A stretch of 9,076 nucleotides of DNA, taken from Frankiales bacterium (lineage in GTDB: Bacteria; Actinomycetota; Actinomycetes; Mycobacteriales; SCTD01). The stretch spans positions 1-9,076 of the forward strand of contig SCTD01000152.1 in the NCBI GenBank assembly GCA_004299215.1, in the 5' to 3' direction. The position numbers were made by a program, and so were the translations under genes. This document shows, piece by piece, positions 1 to 5,355 of the stretch (positions are counted from its first letter, which is position 1; each line of letters opens with the position of its first letter). The notes under the pieces are model-generated. The model was given only the letters and a program-made list of their open reading frames with translations. It searched no databases and was not told where the DNA came from.

Positions 1-690
1 GTCCATCGAGTCGGCGTTCTTGATCGCGGCGACGACGAGGGAGCGGGTGCCGTTCGCGTTCTGCAGGTCGATCGCGAGCCCGAGCCCGACGTTGTCGGGG
101 GTGACCACGACGGGCTTGCCGTCGACCTCGGCGTAGCTGTTGTTCATCACCGGGACGTCGGCGACCGCCCGCACCAGCGCGTAGCCGATCAGGTGCGTGA
201 AGGAGACCTTGCCGCCGCGGGACCTCTTGAGGTGGCTGTTGATGACGATGCGGTTGTCGGCCAGCAGCTTGGCCGGCACGCTGCGCACGCTGGTCGCCGT
301 CGGGACTGCGAGCGAGGCCTCCATGTTGCTGACCACGCGAGCGGCGGCGCCCTTGAGCGGGGTGGTGTGCGCACCCTCGGCGGGGGCGGCGACGACGCGC
401 TTGGCCTGCGCCGGAGCCGGGGCGGGCGCGCCGGCCGGTGCCGGGGCGGCGGCTGCGGCCGGCTTCTCCGCGACCGGGGCGGCCGGCTCCTGTGCGGGGG
501 CGGCCTGCTGCGGGGCGGGCGCCGAGCCGCCGTTGGTGCTGGCACCCGGCTGGCCCGGGTCGTAGTCGGAGAGGAACTCGCGCCAGGCCTCCGACACGCT
601 CTCCGGGTCCTTGAGGTACTGCTGGTGGATCTCGTACACGAGCCACTCGTTGGCACCGAAGTCGGTCTGCTGGCCCGGCTGCGTGGACAC
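1..690 (-). CDS. kgd: Multifunctional 2-oxoglutarate dehydrogenase/decarboxylase Kgd, N-terminal 230 residues (runs off the left edge)
   Basis: This is the N-terminal part of the actinobacterial Kgd/SucA protein, which joins an E2-like acyltransferase domain to a thiamine-dependent E1 and acts in the TCA cycle on 2-oxoglutarate. Residues 10-45 (FGANEWLVYEIHQQYL and onward) form the E1o N-terminal segment that binds partner subunits. Residues 55-108 are a low-complexity Ala/Pro linker. From about residue 111 the acyltransferase domain begins, with the family segments VPTATSVRSVPAKLL, RIVIN, KVSFTHLIGYALVRAV and NVGLGLAIDLQ. The E1 part lies outside the window. The GTG start at 690 is chosen because the usual N-terminal segment follows about ten residues later; an AAGAGG Shine-Dalgarno-like element (702-707) lies 11 nt upstream. 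The gene is divergent from the hydrolase gene. The family call is based on recalled similarity to mycobacterial Kgd and is very secure. Confidence 0.95.
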   Translation of the reverse strand, partial: MSTQPGQQTDFGANEWLVYEIHQQYLKDPESVSEAWREFLSDYDPGQPGASTNGGSAPAPQQAAPAQEPAAPVAEKPAAAAAPAPAGAPAPAPAQAKRVVAAPAEGAHTTPLKGAAARVVSNMEASLAVPTATSVRSVPAKLLADNRIVINSHLKRSRGGKVSFTHLIGYALVRAVADVPVMNNSYAEVDGKPVVVTPDNVGLGLAIDLQNANGTRSLVVAAIKNADSMD

Positions 691-742
691 GCTGGGGATC
701 GCCTCTTCCCGGAGAATCTGGAGCGCTGCTGCTCGACCGCCC

Positions 743-748
743 AGACTA
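743..748 (-). promoter_or_regulatory. Candidate -10 element (TAGTCT) for kgd
   Basis: On the minus strand this hexamer fits the actinobacterial -10 consensus TAnnnT. It lies 52 nt upstream of the kgd GTG, giving a predicted leader of roughly 45 nt that contains the AAGAGG ribosome-binding element. No clear -35 is visible. No matching -10 was found for the divergent hydrolase gene in the same 89-bp spacer. Confidence 0.35.
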
Positions 749-779
749 CGCGCCGCGTGGGACGCGGCCGGGGCCGGGC

Positions 780-2354
780 GTGCAGCAGACTGGTCCGGTG
801 CCCCGTCCGCTCGCCGCCGTCCTGGTCGCGCTCGCGCTGGTCGCGGCCGGGTGCGGGCGCGGGGACGACCCGACGGTGCAGGAGCCGCCGTCGGCGACGG
901 TCACGTCCAGCCCGTCCGCCGCCGCGGCGCCGTCCCCGAGCCGGCCCGTGCCGACCGCCCGGGCGTCGGCCGCCGCCGCGCCGGTGCCGAAGCCCGTCTG
1001 GCGTCCGTGCGAGGGCGACTTCGAGTGCGCGACCCTGCGCGTCCCCCTGGACCAGGCGCGGCCGGAGGTCGGCACGGTCGACCTCGCGCTCACTCGCCTG
1101 CGGACCGCGCAGAAGGCCCGCCGGATCGGGTCGCTGATCGTCAACCCGGGCGGTCCGGGTTCCTCGGCGGTGGAGTACCTGCAGGCCGCGTGGACGCTGA
1201 TCCCGGAGCCGGTCCGCAACCGCTTCGACCTCGTCGCGTTCGACCCCCGCGGCGTCGGTCGCACCTCCCCGGTGCGGTGCGCGACGACGCCCGAGCTCGA
1301 CGAGTACTTCGCGGTGGACCCCAGCCCGGACGACGCCGCCGAGCTGCGCGAGCTCGAGCGGTCCAACGCCGAGCTGGCTGCCGGCTGCCAGCGCCGCTCC
1401 GGGAAGGTCCTGCCGCACGTGTCGACCGCCGAGGCGGCGAAGGACCTCGACCGGGTACGGGAAGCCGTCGGGGACGCCAGGCTCACCTACCTCGGCTACT
1501 CGTACGGCACGTCCCTGGGCGCGGCGTATCTCGACGCCTACCCGACCCGGGCGAGGGCGATGGTGCTCGACGGCGGCATCGACCCCCGGCTGACCTGGGA
1601 GACGCTGCTCGAGGGCCAGTCCAAGGGCTTCGACCGGGCGCTCGAGGCGTTCATGGCCGACTGCCAGCGGACGGGCTGCCCGTACCGCGACGAGGTCGAG
1701 GGCGACCTGCTCGCGGCCTACGACCGGCTCGCGCTGCAGGTGGACCGCACGCCGTTGCCGACGGGGGAGGCCCGCGACCTGGGTCCCGGGGAGTTCGCGC
1801 TCGGCGTCCTGAGCGGCCTCTACAGCAAGGCCAACGGCTGGCCGGCGATCGCGGACGCGCTGGTCGCCGCCGAGCGCGGCGACGGGGCCCCGATGCTGGC
1901 GCTGTCCGACTCCTACCTGGAGCGTGACGGCAGTGGCTACCGCAACGTCACCGAGGCGCTCTCGTCGGTGGTCTGCCTGGACCGGCAGTGGCCGCGCGAC
2001 ATCGGCCCCTACCTCGCGCTCGCCGACCGGGTGCGCAAGGACGCCCCCCGCTTCGGGCCGATCATCGCGCTGTCCGGCTCGATCTGCGCCGACTGGCCGG
2101 TCTCGCCGGTGGGCGGCCCGCGCACCGTGACCGCCCCGGGATCGCCGCCGATCCTGGTCATCGGCACCACCGGCGACCCGGCGACGCCGTACTCCTGGTC
2201 CGTCGCTCTGGCGGATCAGCTCAGCAAGGGCGTGCTGCTGACCTACCGCGGCGACGGCCACACCGTCTACCGCAGCGGGTCGTCGGGCTGCGTGCGCGAG
2301 GTCGCCGACCGCTACCTCATCACCGCGCAGGCGCCGGCACCCACCACCTGCTGA
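780..2354 (+). CDS. Lipoprotein alpha/beta hydrolase, tripeptidyl-aminopeptidase (SlpD/SlpE/TAP) type
   Basis: This is a 524-residue exported serine hydrolase, probably a membrane-anchored peptidase of the Streptomyces SlpD/SlpE/TAP family (MEROPS S33-like) that removes short N-terminal peptides outside the cell. Residues 8-25 are a hydrophobic signal peptide ending in a lipobox (VAAGC, lipidated Cys25). A Pro/Ala/Ser-rich spacer covers about 36-70. The alpha/beta hydrolase fold follows: NPGGPGSS (122-129) is the oxyanion-hole loop, GYSYGTS holds the nucleophile Ser241, GTTGDPATP gives Asp466, and GDGHTVY gives His494. The TAP-like C-terminal domain includes the last triad residues. Several cysteines (77, 83, 167, 203, 295, 300, 399, 436, 504, 524) suggest disulfides. 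The start is uncertain: GTG at 780 has no good ribosome-binding site, and GTG at 798 also leaves an intact signal peptide. The natural substrate cannot be read from the sequence. Confidence 0.9.
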   Translation: MQQTGPVPRPLAAVLVALALVAAGCGRGDDPTVQEPPSATVTSSPSAAAAPSPSRPVPTARASAAAAPVPKPVWRPCEGDFECATLRVPLDQARPEVGTVDLALTRLRTAQKARRIGSLIVNPGGPGSSAVEYLQAAWTLIPEPVRNRFDLVAFDPRGVGRTSPVRCATTPELDEYFAVDPSPDDAAELRELERSNAELAAGCQRRSGKVLPHVSTAEAAKDLDRVREAVGDARLTYLGYSYGTSLGAAYLDAYPTRARAMVLDGGIDPRLTWETLLEGQSKGFDRALEAFMADCQRTGCPYRDEVEGDLLAAYDRLALQVDRTPLPTGEARDLGPGEFALGVLSGLYSKANGWPAIADALVAAERGDGAPMLALSDSYLERDGSGYRNVTEALSSVVCLDRQWPRDIGPYLALADRVRKDAPRFGPIIALSGSICADWPVSPVGGPRTVTAPGSPPILVIGTTGDPATPYSWSVALADQLSKGVLLTYRGDGHTVYRSGSSGCVREVADRYLITAQAPAPTTC

Positions 2355-2390
2355 CGCGTGCGCCCGGCGCAGAGGTGGAAGGGTGTCCCC

Positions 2391-3194
2391 GTGACGACCC
2401 CCCGCCCGAGCGTGCGACGCAAGATCGCCGTCGCGACCTGGCGGGCCCCGCGCGAGGGCCGGCTGCACGCGCGGATGGCCGTCGACGCCACCGCCGTCCT
2501 GGACTACTGCCGCAGTCGACGCGCCGAGCACGGCGTGCAGGTGACGCCGGGGCTGGTCGTCGGGATGGCCTTCGCCCGCGGCGTCCTCGAGGTGCCGGAG
2601 TTCCTCAACCGGGTGGTGTTCGGCCGGATCGTGCCCTTCCCGAGCCAGGACGTGGCCTTCGCGGTGGACATCGGCGACGGGGACGACCTCGCCCCGACCA
2701 AGGTCCGCGACGTCGACGGCAAGACGGTGGTGGAGGTCGCGCGCGAGCTCGAGGCAGGTGCCGCCCGGCTGCGGGCCCGGCAGGACAGCGACTACGAGAC
2801 CACCAGCGGGATCGCGCGGGCGGTGCCGTGGTTCGCGCTGCGGCCGATGCTGTCGGCTGCGTCGCTCCTCAACGGCGGCATCGGCGTGCGCGCCTTCGGT
2901 CAGCCGGCGCACCCGCTCGGTTCGCTGTTCGTCACCAACATCGGCTCGTTCGGCCTGGACGAGGGGTACGTCGCGCCGGTCCCGCTGGCCCGGGTGCCGC
3001 TCTACGTCTGCGTGGGTGCCGTCTCCGAGGCGCCGATGGCCGTGGACGGCCAGGTGGTCGTACGCCCCCAGGTCGTCATGACCGCGACGGCCGACCACCG
3101 CCTCGTCGACGGGGCGCACGCCGCACGGCTGGCCCGCTTCGTCCGGGCGGCGCTCGCCGACCCGGAGTCGATCGAGGCGCCGGTCAGGCGCTGA
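2391..3194 (+). CDS. Stand-alone 2-oxoacid dehydrogenase acyltransferase (E2) catalytic-domain protein
   Basis: This 267-residue protein consists of only the CAT-like acyltransferase core found at the C-terminus of E2 subunits. Visible family segments are VTPGLVVGMAFARGVLEVPEF (51-71), VAFAVDIGDGDDLAP (88-102), LGSLFVTNIGSFG (176-188) and the active-site motif DHRLVDGA (235-242) with catalytic His236 and Asp240. There is no lipoyl domain (no DKA motif), no peripheral-subunit-binding domain and no Ala/Pro linker. The GTG at 2391 is chosen because a strong ribosome-binding site (AGAGGTGGAAGGG, 2371-2383) ends 7 nt before it; an upstream ATG-less extension to about 2358 lacks one. It starts 36 bp after the hydrolase gene and may be co-transcribed with it. 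Its stop overlaps the convergent small gene by 11 bp. The catalytic residues are intact, but the acyl donor and acceptor are unknown, so the role remains open. Confidence 0.85.
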   Translation: MTTPRPSVRRKIAVATWRAPREGRLHARMAVDATAVLDYCRSRRAEHGVQVTPGLVVGMAFARGVLEVPEFLNRVVFGRIVPFPSQDVAFAVDIGDGDDLAPTKVRDVDGKTVVEVARELEAGAARLRARQDSDYETTSGIARAVPWFALRPMLSAASLLNGGIGVRAFGQPAHPLGSLFVTNIGSFGLDEGYVAPVPLARVPLYVCVGAVSEAPMAVDGQVVVRPQVVMTATADHRLVDGAHAARLARFVRAALADPESIEAPVRR

Positions 3195-3423
3195 GCGACT
3201 CGCCGCGCGGCTGGTCGACGAGGAGGGCGTCGAGCTCCAGCTGCCGGCGCAGGTCCTCCGGCGGGTCCCATCCCGTCGCGACGAGGTGCTCGTAGAGCCG
3301 GACGCGCGCCTCGATGAGCGCCTCCGCCGCCTCGAGCCCCGACAGGTGCTTCTGGGAGCGGTGCGCGGCGAGCACGACGCGGTACCTCTTCCAGAGCCGG
3401 TCCAGAGCCGGGTCGCCCTCCAT
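3184..3423 (-). CDS. Small conserved-looking protein of unknown function (79 residues)
   Basis: I do not recognise this protein. It is 79 residues, soluble, with no signal peptide, membrane segment or cysteine, and looks mainly helical (LDRLWKRYRVVLAAHRS, GLEAAEALIEARVRLYEHL, PPEDLRRQLELDALL). It is rich in Arg, Glu, Leu and Ala, and a GWDPPED turn (51-57) separates the last helix. The ATG at 3423 is chosen because the helical, protein-like composition starts there; an AGAAGAGGG purine run lies directly before it, with only 1-nt spacing. A longer reading up to about 3546 would add a Cys/Pro/Arg-rich stretch of unnatural look and reach almost to the divergent GGDEF gene, so it is not favoured. 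It is convergent with the E2-like gene, overlapping it by 11 bp. Coding status rests on codon bias, compact packing and amino-acid composition. Confidence 0.65.
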   Translation of the reverse strand: MEGDPALDRLWKRYRVVLAAHRSQKHLSGLEAAEALIEARVRLYEHLVATGWDPPEDLRRQLELDALLVDQPRGESLSA

Positions 3424-3556
3424 GCCCTCTTCTCGGCAGGTCCCGAGGCGGACTTGAGGGCTGAACGGAGGCATTGTCACTGGGCCGTCCGGAGCAGCGC
3501 GACGAAGATCGCAGGATCGACAGGACGCCGGCACCGCAGGGTGCAAGAGTTCGGGT

Positions 3557-4510
3557 GTGTCGACTGCACCCGGGCACGAGCCGCTCTTCGAGCAGGCGAG
3601 CCGCGACGTCCTCGGCTACCTGCATGCGCACGTGCCGTTGGCGTTCTGGGCCGTGACCCGGGTGGAGAACGGCCGGCAGACCTACCTGTCCGTCCAGGAC
3701 TCGGCGTACGGGCTGAGCGCCGGCGGCTCGCACCCCTGGGACGCGTCGTTCTGCATCCACATGGCCTCCGGAGCCGCCCCGCACGTCGCACCGGACGCGC
3801 AGGCCGTGCCGCTCTACGCAGCCGCGGGCGTCCACCGGCTCATCGACATCGGCGCGTACGCCGGAGCCGCCATCGAGGACGCGGACGGCGGGCTCTTCGG
3901 CGCCATCTGCGGGCTCGACCCGCAGGTCCAGCCGGAGGAGCTCGCGCAGGTCGAGCCGCTGCTCCTGCTGCTGTCGCGGCTGCTCACCGTCGCCCTGGTC
4001 GCTGACCGGCAGCGTCGCGCGCTGGACCTGCAGGTGCTGCAGGCGCGGCTGCGGGCCGACATGGACGAGCTGACGGGCGTGCACAGCCGCTCGGCCTGGA
4101 TCCGGCTGCTGGCGGACGAGTCCGAGATCTACCGGCAGCTGGCCGACCCGACCGCCGTGGTCGTGATCGACCTGGACGAGCTGAAGGACGTCAACGACGG
4201 CCAGGGGCACGCCGCCGGTGACGCGCTGCTGCAGCGAGCGGCGCGCGCGATCGCCTCGGCCGTACGAGGGGACGACCCGGTCGCCCGGCTCGGCGGCGAC
4301 GAGTTCGGGGTGCTGCTGCGCAGCTGCTCGCAGGAGGCGGCGGCCGACCGGGCGCAGCACATCCGCGACGCCTTGGAAGCGGCTGGGGTCTCGGCCTCCG
4401 TCGGCGTGGCCGCCGCCCTGCCGGACGCCGACCTCGCGGCCGCCCAGGAGGCCGCGGACGAGGCGATGTACGCCGAGAAGCGCGCGCGCCGGGCGGCTGC
4501 CCGCGGTTGA
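3557..4510 (+). CDS. GAF-GGDEF diguanylate cyclase
   Basis: This 317-residue cytoplasmic protein is predicted to make cyclic di-GMP from two GTP. Residues about 10-150 form a GAF-type sensor domain (SFCIHMASG at 64-72, VPLYAAAGVHRLIDIGAYAG, then GLFGAICGLD). A short helix, about 150-168, leads into the GGDEF domain (about 168-315). The active-site motif GGDEF (246-250) is intact, the metal-binding Asp205 lies in VVVIDLDELKDVND, and DGQGHAAGD follows. A canonical product-inhibition I-site RxxD (RGDD, 237-240) lies exactly five residues before GGDEF. There is no EAL domain and no membrane segment. GTG at 3557 is chosen because the GAF domain begins soon after; its ribosome-binding site is weak (GCAAGAG, 3543-3549), and no TAnnnT promoter element is seen in the 133 bp upstream. 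The ligand sensed by the GAF domain is unknown. It is convergent with the small lipoprotein gene, 6 bp apart. Confidence 0.9.
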   Translation: MSTAPGHEPLFEQASRDVLGYLHAHVPLAFWAVTRVENGRQTYLSVQDSAYGLSAGGSHPWDASFCIHMASGAAPHVAPDAQAVPLYAAAGVHRLIDIGAYAGAAIEDADGGLFGAICGLDPQVQPEELAQVEPLLLLLSRLLTVALVADRQRRALDLQVLQARLRADMDELTGVHSRSAWIRLLADESEIYRQLADPTAVVVIDLDELKDVNDGQGHAAGDALLQRAARAIASAVRGDDPVARLGGDEFGVLLRSCSQEAAADRAQHIRDALEAAGVSASVGVAAALPDADLAAAQEAADEAMYAEKRARRAAARG

Positions 4511-4516
4511 CGTCGG

Positions 4517-4753
4517 TCAGCGCCCGCAGGACTGCTCGAGATCGAAGACCCGCGCGTCCAGGCCGTGCAGCTCCTCGTCCGCAGCAGTCGTCCGCTCCTC
4601 CGTGGCCGACCCGGAGGAGGTCAGCTCCTGGTAGGCCGCGCGGGCCGCGTCGCGCTCGGCGCGCAGCGCGGGGAGCTCGTCGCAGCCCGTCCCCGAGCAG
4701 CCGGTGAGCAGCGCTGACGCCAGGCCGGCGATCACGACGGTCCGGAGCAGCAC
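4517..4753 (-). CDS. Small lipoprotein of unknown function (78 residues)
   Basis: The protein has a short lipoprotein signal: Arg4 then a hydrophobic stretch VVIAGLASALLTGC with a textbook lipobox (LTGC, Cys19). The mature part, about 60 residues, is charged and helical (ELPALRAERDAARAAYQEL, then TAADEELHGLDARVFDLEQ), typical of a small coiled coil or helical hairpin. Cys24 and Cys76 near the two ends of the mature part could form a disulfide. The GTG start at 4753 is favoured because the reading frame further upstream runs into the tRNA-Arg gene and has no signal-peptide character. No good ribosome-binding site is present; instead an inverted repeat covers the start. It lies 35 bp downstream of tRNA-Arg on the same strand and convergent with the diguanylate cyclase gene. 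No family was recognised. Confidence 0.7.
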   Translation of the reverse strand: MLLRTVVIAGLASALLTGCSGTGCDELPALRAERDAARAAYQELTSSGSATEERTTAADEELHGLDARVFDLEQSCGR

Positions 4754-4771
4754 CCGCCGACGATAGGCGGG
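4753..4771 (-). repeat. Inverted repeat between tRNA-Arg and the small lipoprotein, covering its start codon
   Basis: CCCGCC and GGCGGG are perfect 6-bp arms separated by 7 bases. On the minus strand the second arm ends on the first G of the lipoprotein GTG start. It may be the tRNA-Arg terminator stem (no U-tract follows) or an RNA structure that limits initiation. The base pairing is seen directly; the role is inferred. Confidence 0.4.
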
Positions 4772-4788
4772 ATGCGGGCCGGCGGGAG

Positions 4789-4860
4789 TGCCCCCGGCAG
4801 GATTCGAACCTGCGCCCCTGCCTCCGGAGGGCAGTGCTCTATCCCCTGAGCTACGGGGGC
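4789..4860 (-). tRNA. tRNA-Arg (anticodon CCG)
   Basis: The minus strand folds into a full cloverleaf. The acceptor stem is GCCCCCG paired with CGGGGGC, with discriminator A. The D arm is GCUC-AGGGGAUA-GAGC, the anticodon stem CUGCC/GGCAG with loop CUCCGGA (anticodon CCG, reading CGG), and the T arm GCAGG-UUCGAAU-CCUGC. The 3' CCA is not encoded (the next bases are CTC), as is usual in many actinobacteria. CGG is a major arginine codon in such a GC-rich genome. An extended -10 element lies just upstream and argS is 1.3 kb away. Confidence 0.96.
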
Positions 4861-4874
4861 TCGGGGCGGCCGAG

Positions 4875-4883
4875 ACGCTACCA
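4875..4883 (-). promoter_or_regulatory. Candidate extended -10 promoter (TGGTAGCGT) for tRNA-Arg
   Basis: On the minus strand the sequence fits TGn-TAnnnT exactly. Its 3' end is 14 bp before the mature tRNA 5' end, so transcription would start about 7-8 nt before the tRNA, a normal short 5' leader. A clear TTGACA-like -35 is not visible, which agrees with an extended -10 type. Confidence 0.5.
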
Positions 4884-4941
4884 GTCGGGGACTGCACGAC
4901 CGCCGGATCCGTCCCGGCGCATGCGGGTTCGGTGCAGGTTG

Positions 4942-4947
4942 TAGCGT
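4942..4947 (+). promoter_or_regulatory. Candidate -10 element (TAGCGT) for the response regulator, suggesting a leaderless mRNA
   Basis: The hexamer fits TAnnnT and ends 8 bp before the ATG at 4956. The expected transcription start therefore falls at or within 1-2 nt of the ATG, giving a leaderless transcript. This agrees with the lack of a well-placed Shine-Dalgarno sequence. The same hexamer serves the divergent tRNA-Arg gene. Confidence 0.45.
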
Positions 4948-4955
4948 CCCGACCC

Positions 4956-5345
4956 ATGTCAGGCAGCCTGGGTCGCGTCCTGGTCGTGGACGACGACGAC
5001 GTGATCCGTCAGCTGATCACCGTGAACCTCGAGCTCGAGGGCTTCGAGGTGGCCACGGCCGTGGACGGGCAGGACTGCCTGGACAAGGTCAAGGACGTCC
5101 GGCCGGACGTCGTGACGCTCGACATCATGATGCCCAGGCTCGACGGCTGGGAGGCCGCGAGCCGCTTGCGCGCCGACCCCGAGACGGCCGGCGTGAGAGT
5201 CGTGCTGCTGTCGGCGCGGGCGCAGGAGGCGGACCTCGAGCGCGGCAGCCGGATCGGGGTCGACGCCTACCTCACCAAGCCGTTCGACCCCGACGAGCTG
5301 ATCGAGGTCGTCCGGCGGCTGGCCGGCCTCCCCCCGGCCCTCTAG
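4956..5345 (+). CDS. Single-domain response regulator (receiver domain only)
   Basis: This 129-residue cytoplasmic phosphoacceptor has a CheY-like receiver domain and no output domain. Seen in order are the acidic cluster VVDDDD (Asp12-15), the phosphorylation site Asp56 in TLDIMMPRLDGWE, Ser86 in VVLLSAR, and Lys108 in the conserved TKPF. All key receiver residues are present, so it should be phosphorylatable. The ATG at 4956 is chosen because it sits just before the first beta strand (GRVLVVDD) and right after a -10 element; a longer reading would run through the tRNA-Arg gene. No histidine kinase is in the window, so the partner is unknown. It could work by protein-protein contact, for example on a kinase or a diguanylate cyclase such as the one 450 bp away, but that link is only speculative. 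Its stop overlaps that of the convergent DUF3105 gene. Confidence 0.93.
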   Translation: MSGSLGRVLVVDDDDVIRQLITVNLELEGFEVATAVDGQDCLDKVKDVRPDVVTLDIMMPRLDGWEAASRLRADPETAGVRVVLLSARAQEADLERGSRIGVDAYLTKPFDPDELIEVVRRLAGLPPAL

Positions 5346-5355
5346 CCGGCGGGGG
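5330..5355. terminator. Hairpin at the convergent stops of the response regulator and DUF3105 genes, possible bidirectional terminator
   Basis: CCCCCCGGC (5330-5338) pairs with GCCGG-C-GGGG (5345-5354, one bulged C), leaving a six-base loop that contains most of the shared CTAG. Nine G-C pairs make it very stable in both directions. No T-tract follows, but actinobacterial terminators often lack one. The pairing is seen; termination is inferred. Confidence 0.4.

Noticed and set aside
163..525. Ala/Pro repeats in the kgd N-terminal region as a possible DNA repeat element
   Set aside because: The low complexity is in the protein linker (residues 55-108), usual for Kgd and E2 linkers; there is no exact tandem DNA repeat.
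189..3119. A very long open frame (976 codons) on the minus strand
   Set aside because: It crosses kgd, the hydrolase and the E2-like gene in other frames, and its translation is an Arg/Pro/Gly/His-rich stretch with no domain. Long antisense open frames are normal in GC-rich genomes with biased third positions.
4490..4503. Small hairpin CGGGC-GGCT-GCCCG at the end of the diguanylate cyclase gene
   Set aside because: Only five pairs, inside the coding region and without a T-tract; expected by chance at this GC content.
4788..4955. Longer N-terminus for the response regulator, starting near 4788
   Set aside because: It also reads through the tRNA gene; the receiver fold starts right after the ATG at 4956.
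4754..4957. Longer N-terminus for the small lipoprotein, starting near 4957
   Set aside because: It would translate through the tRNA-Arg gene and the divergent promoter region and would bury the signal peptide in the middle of the protein.
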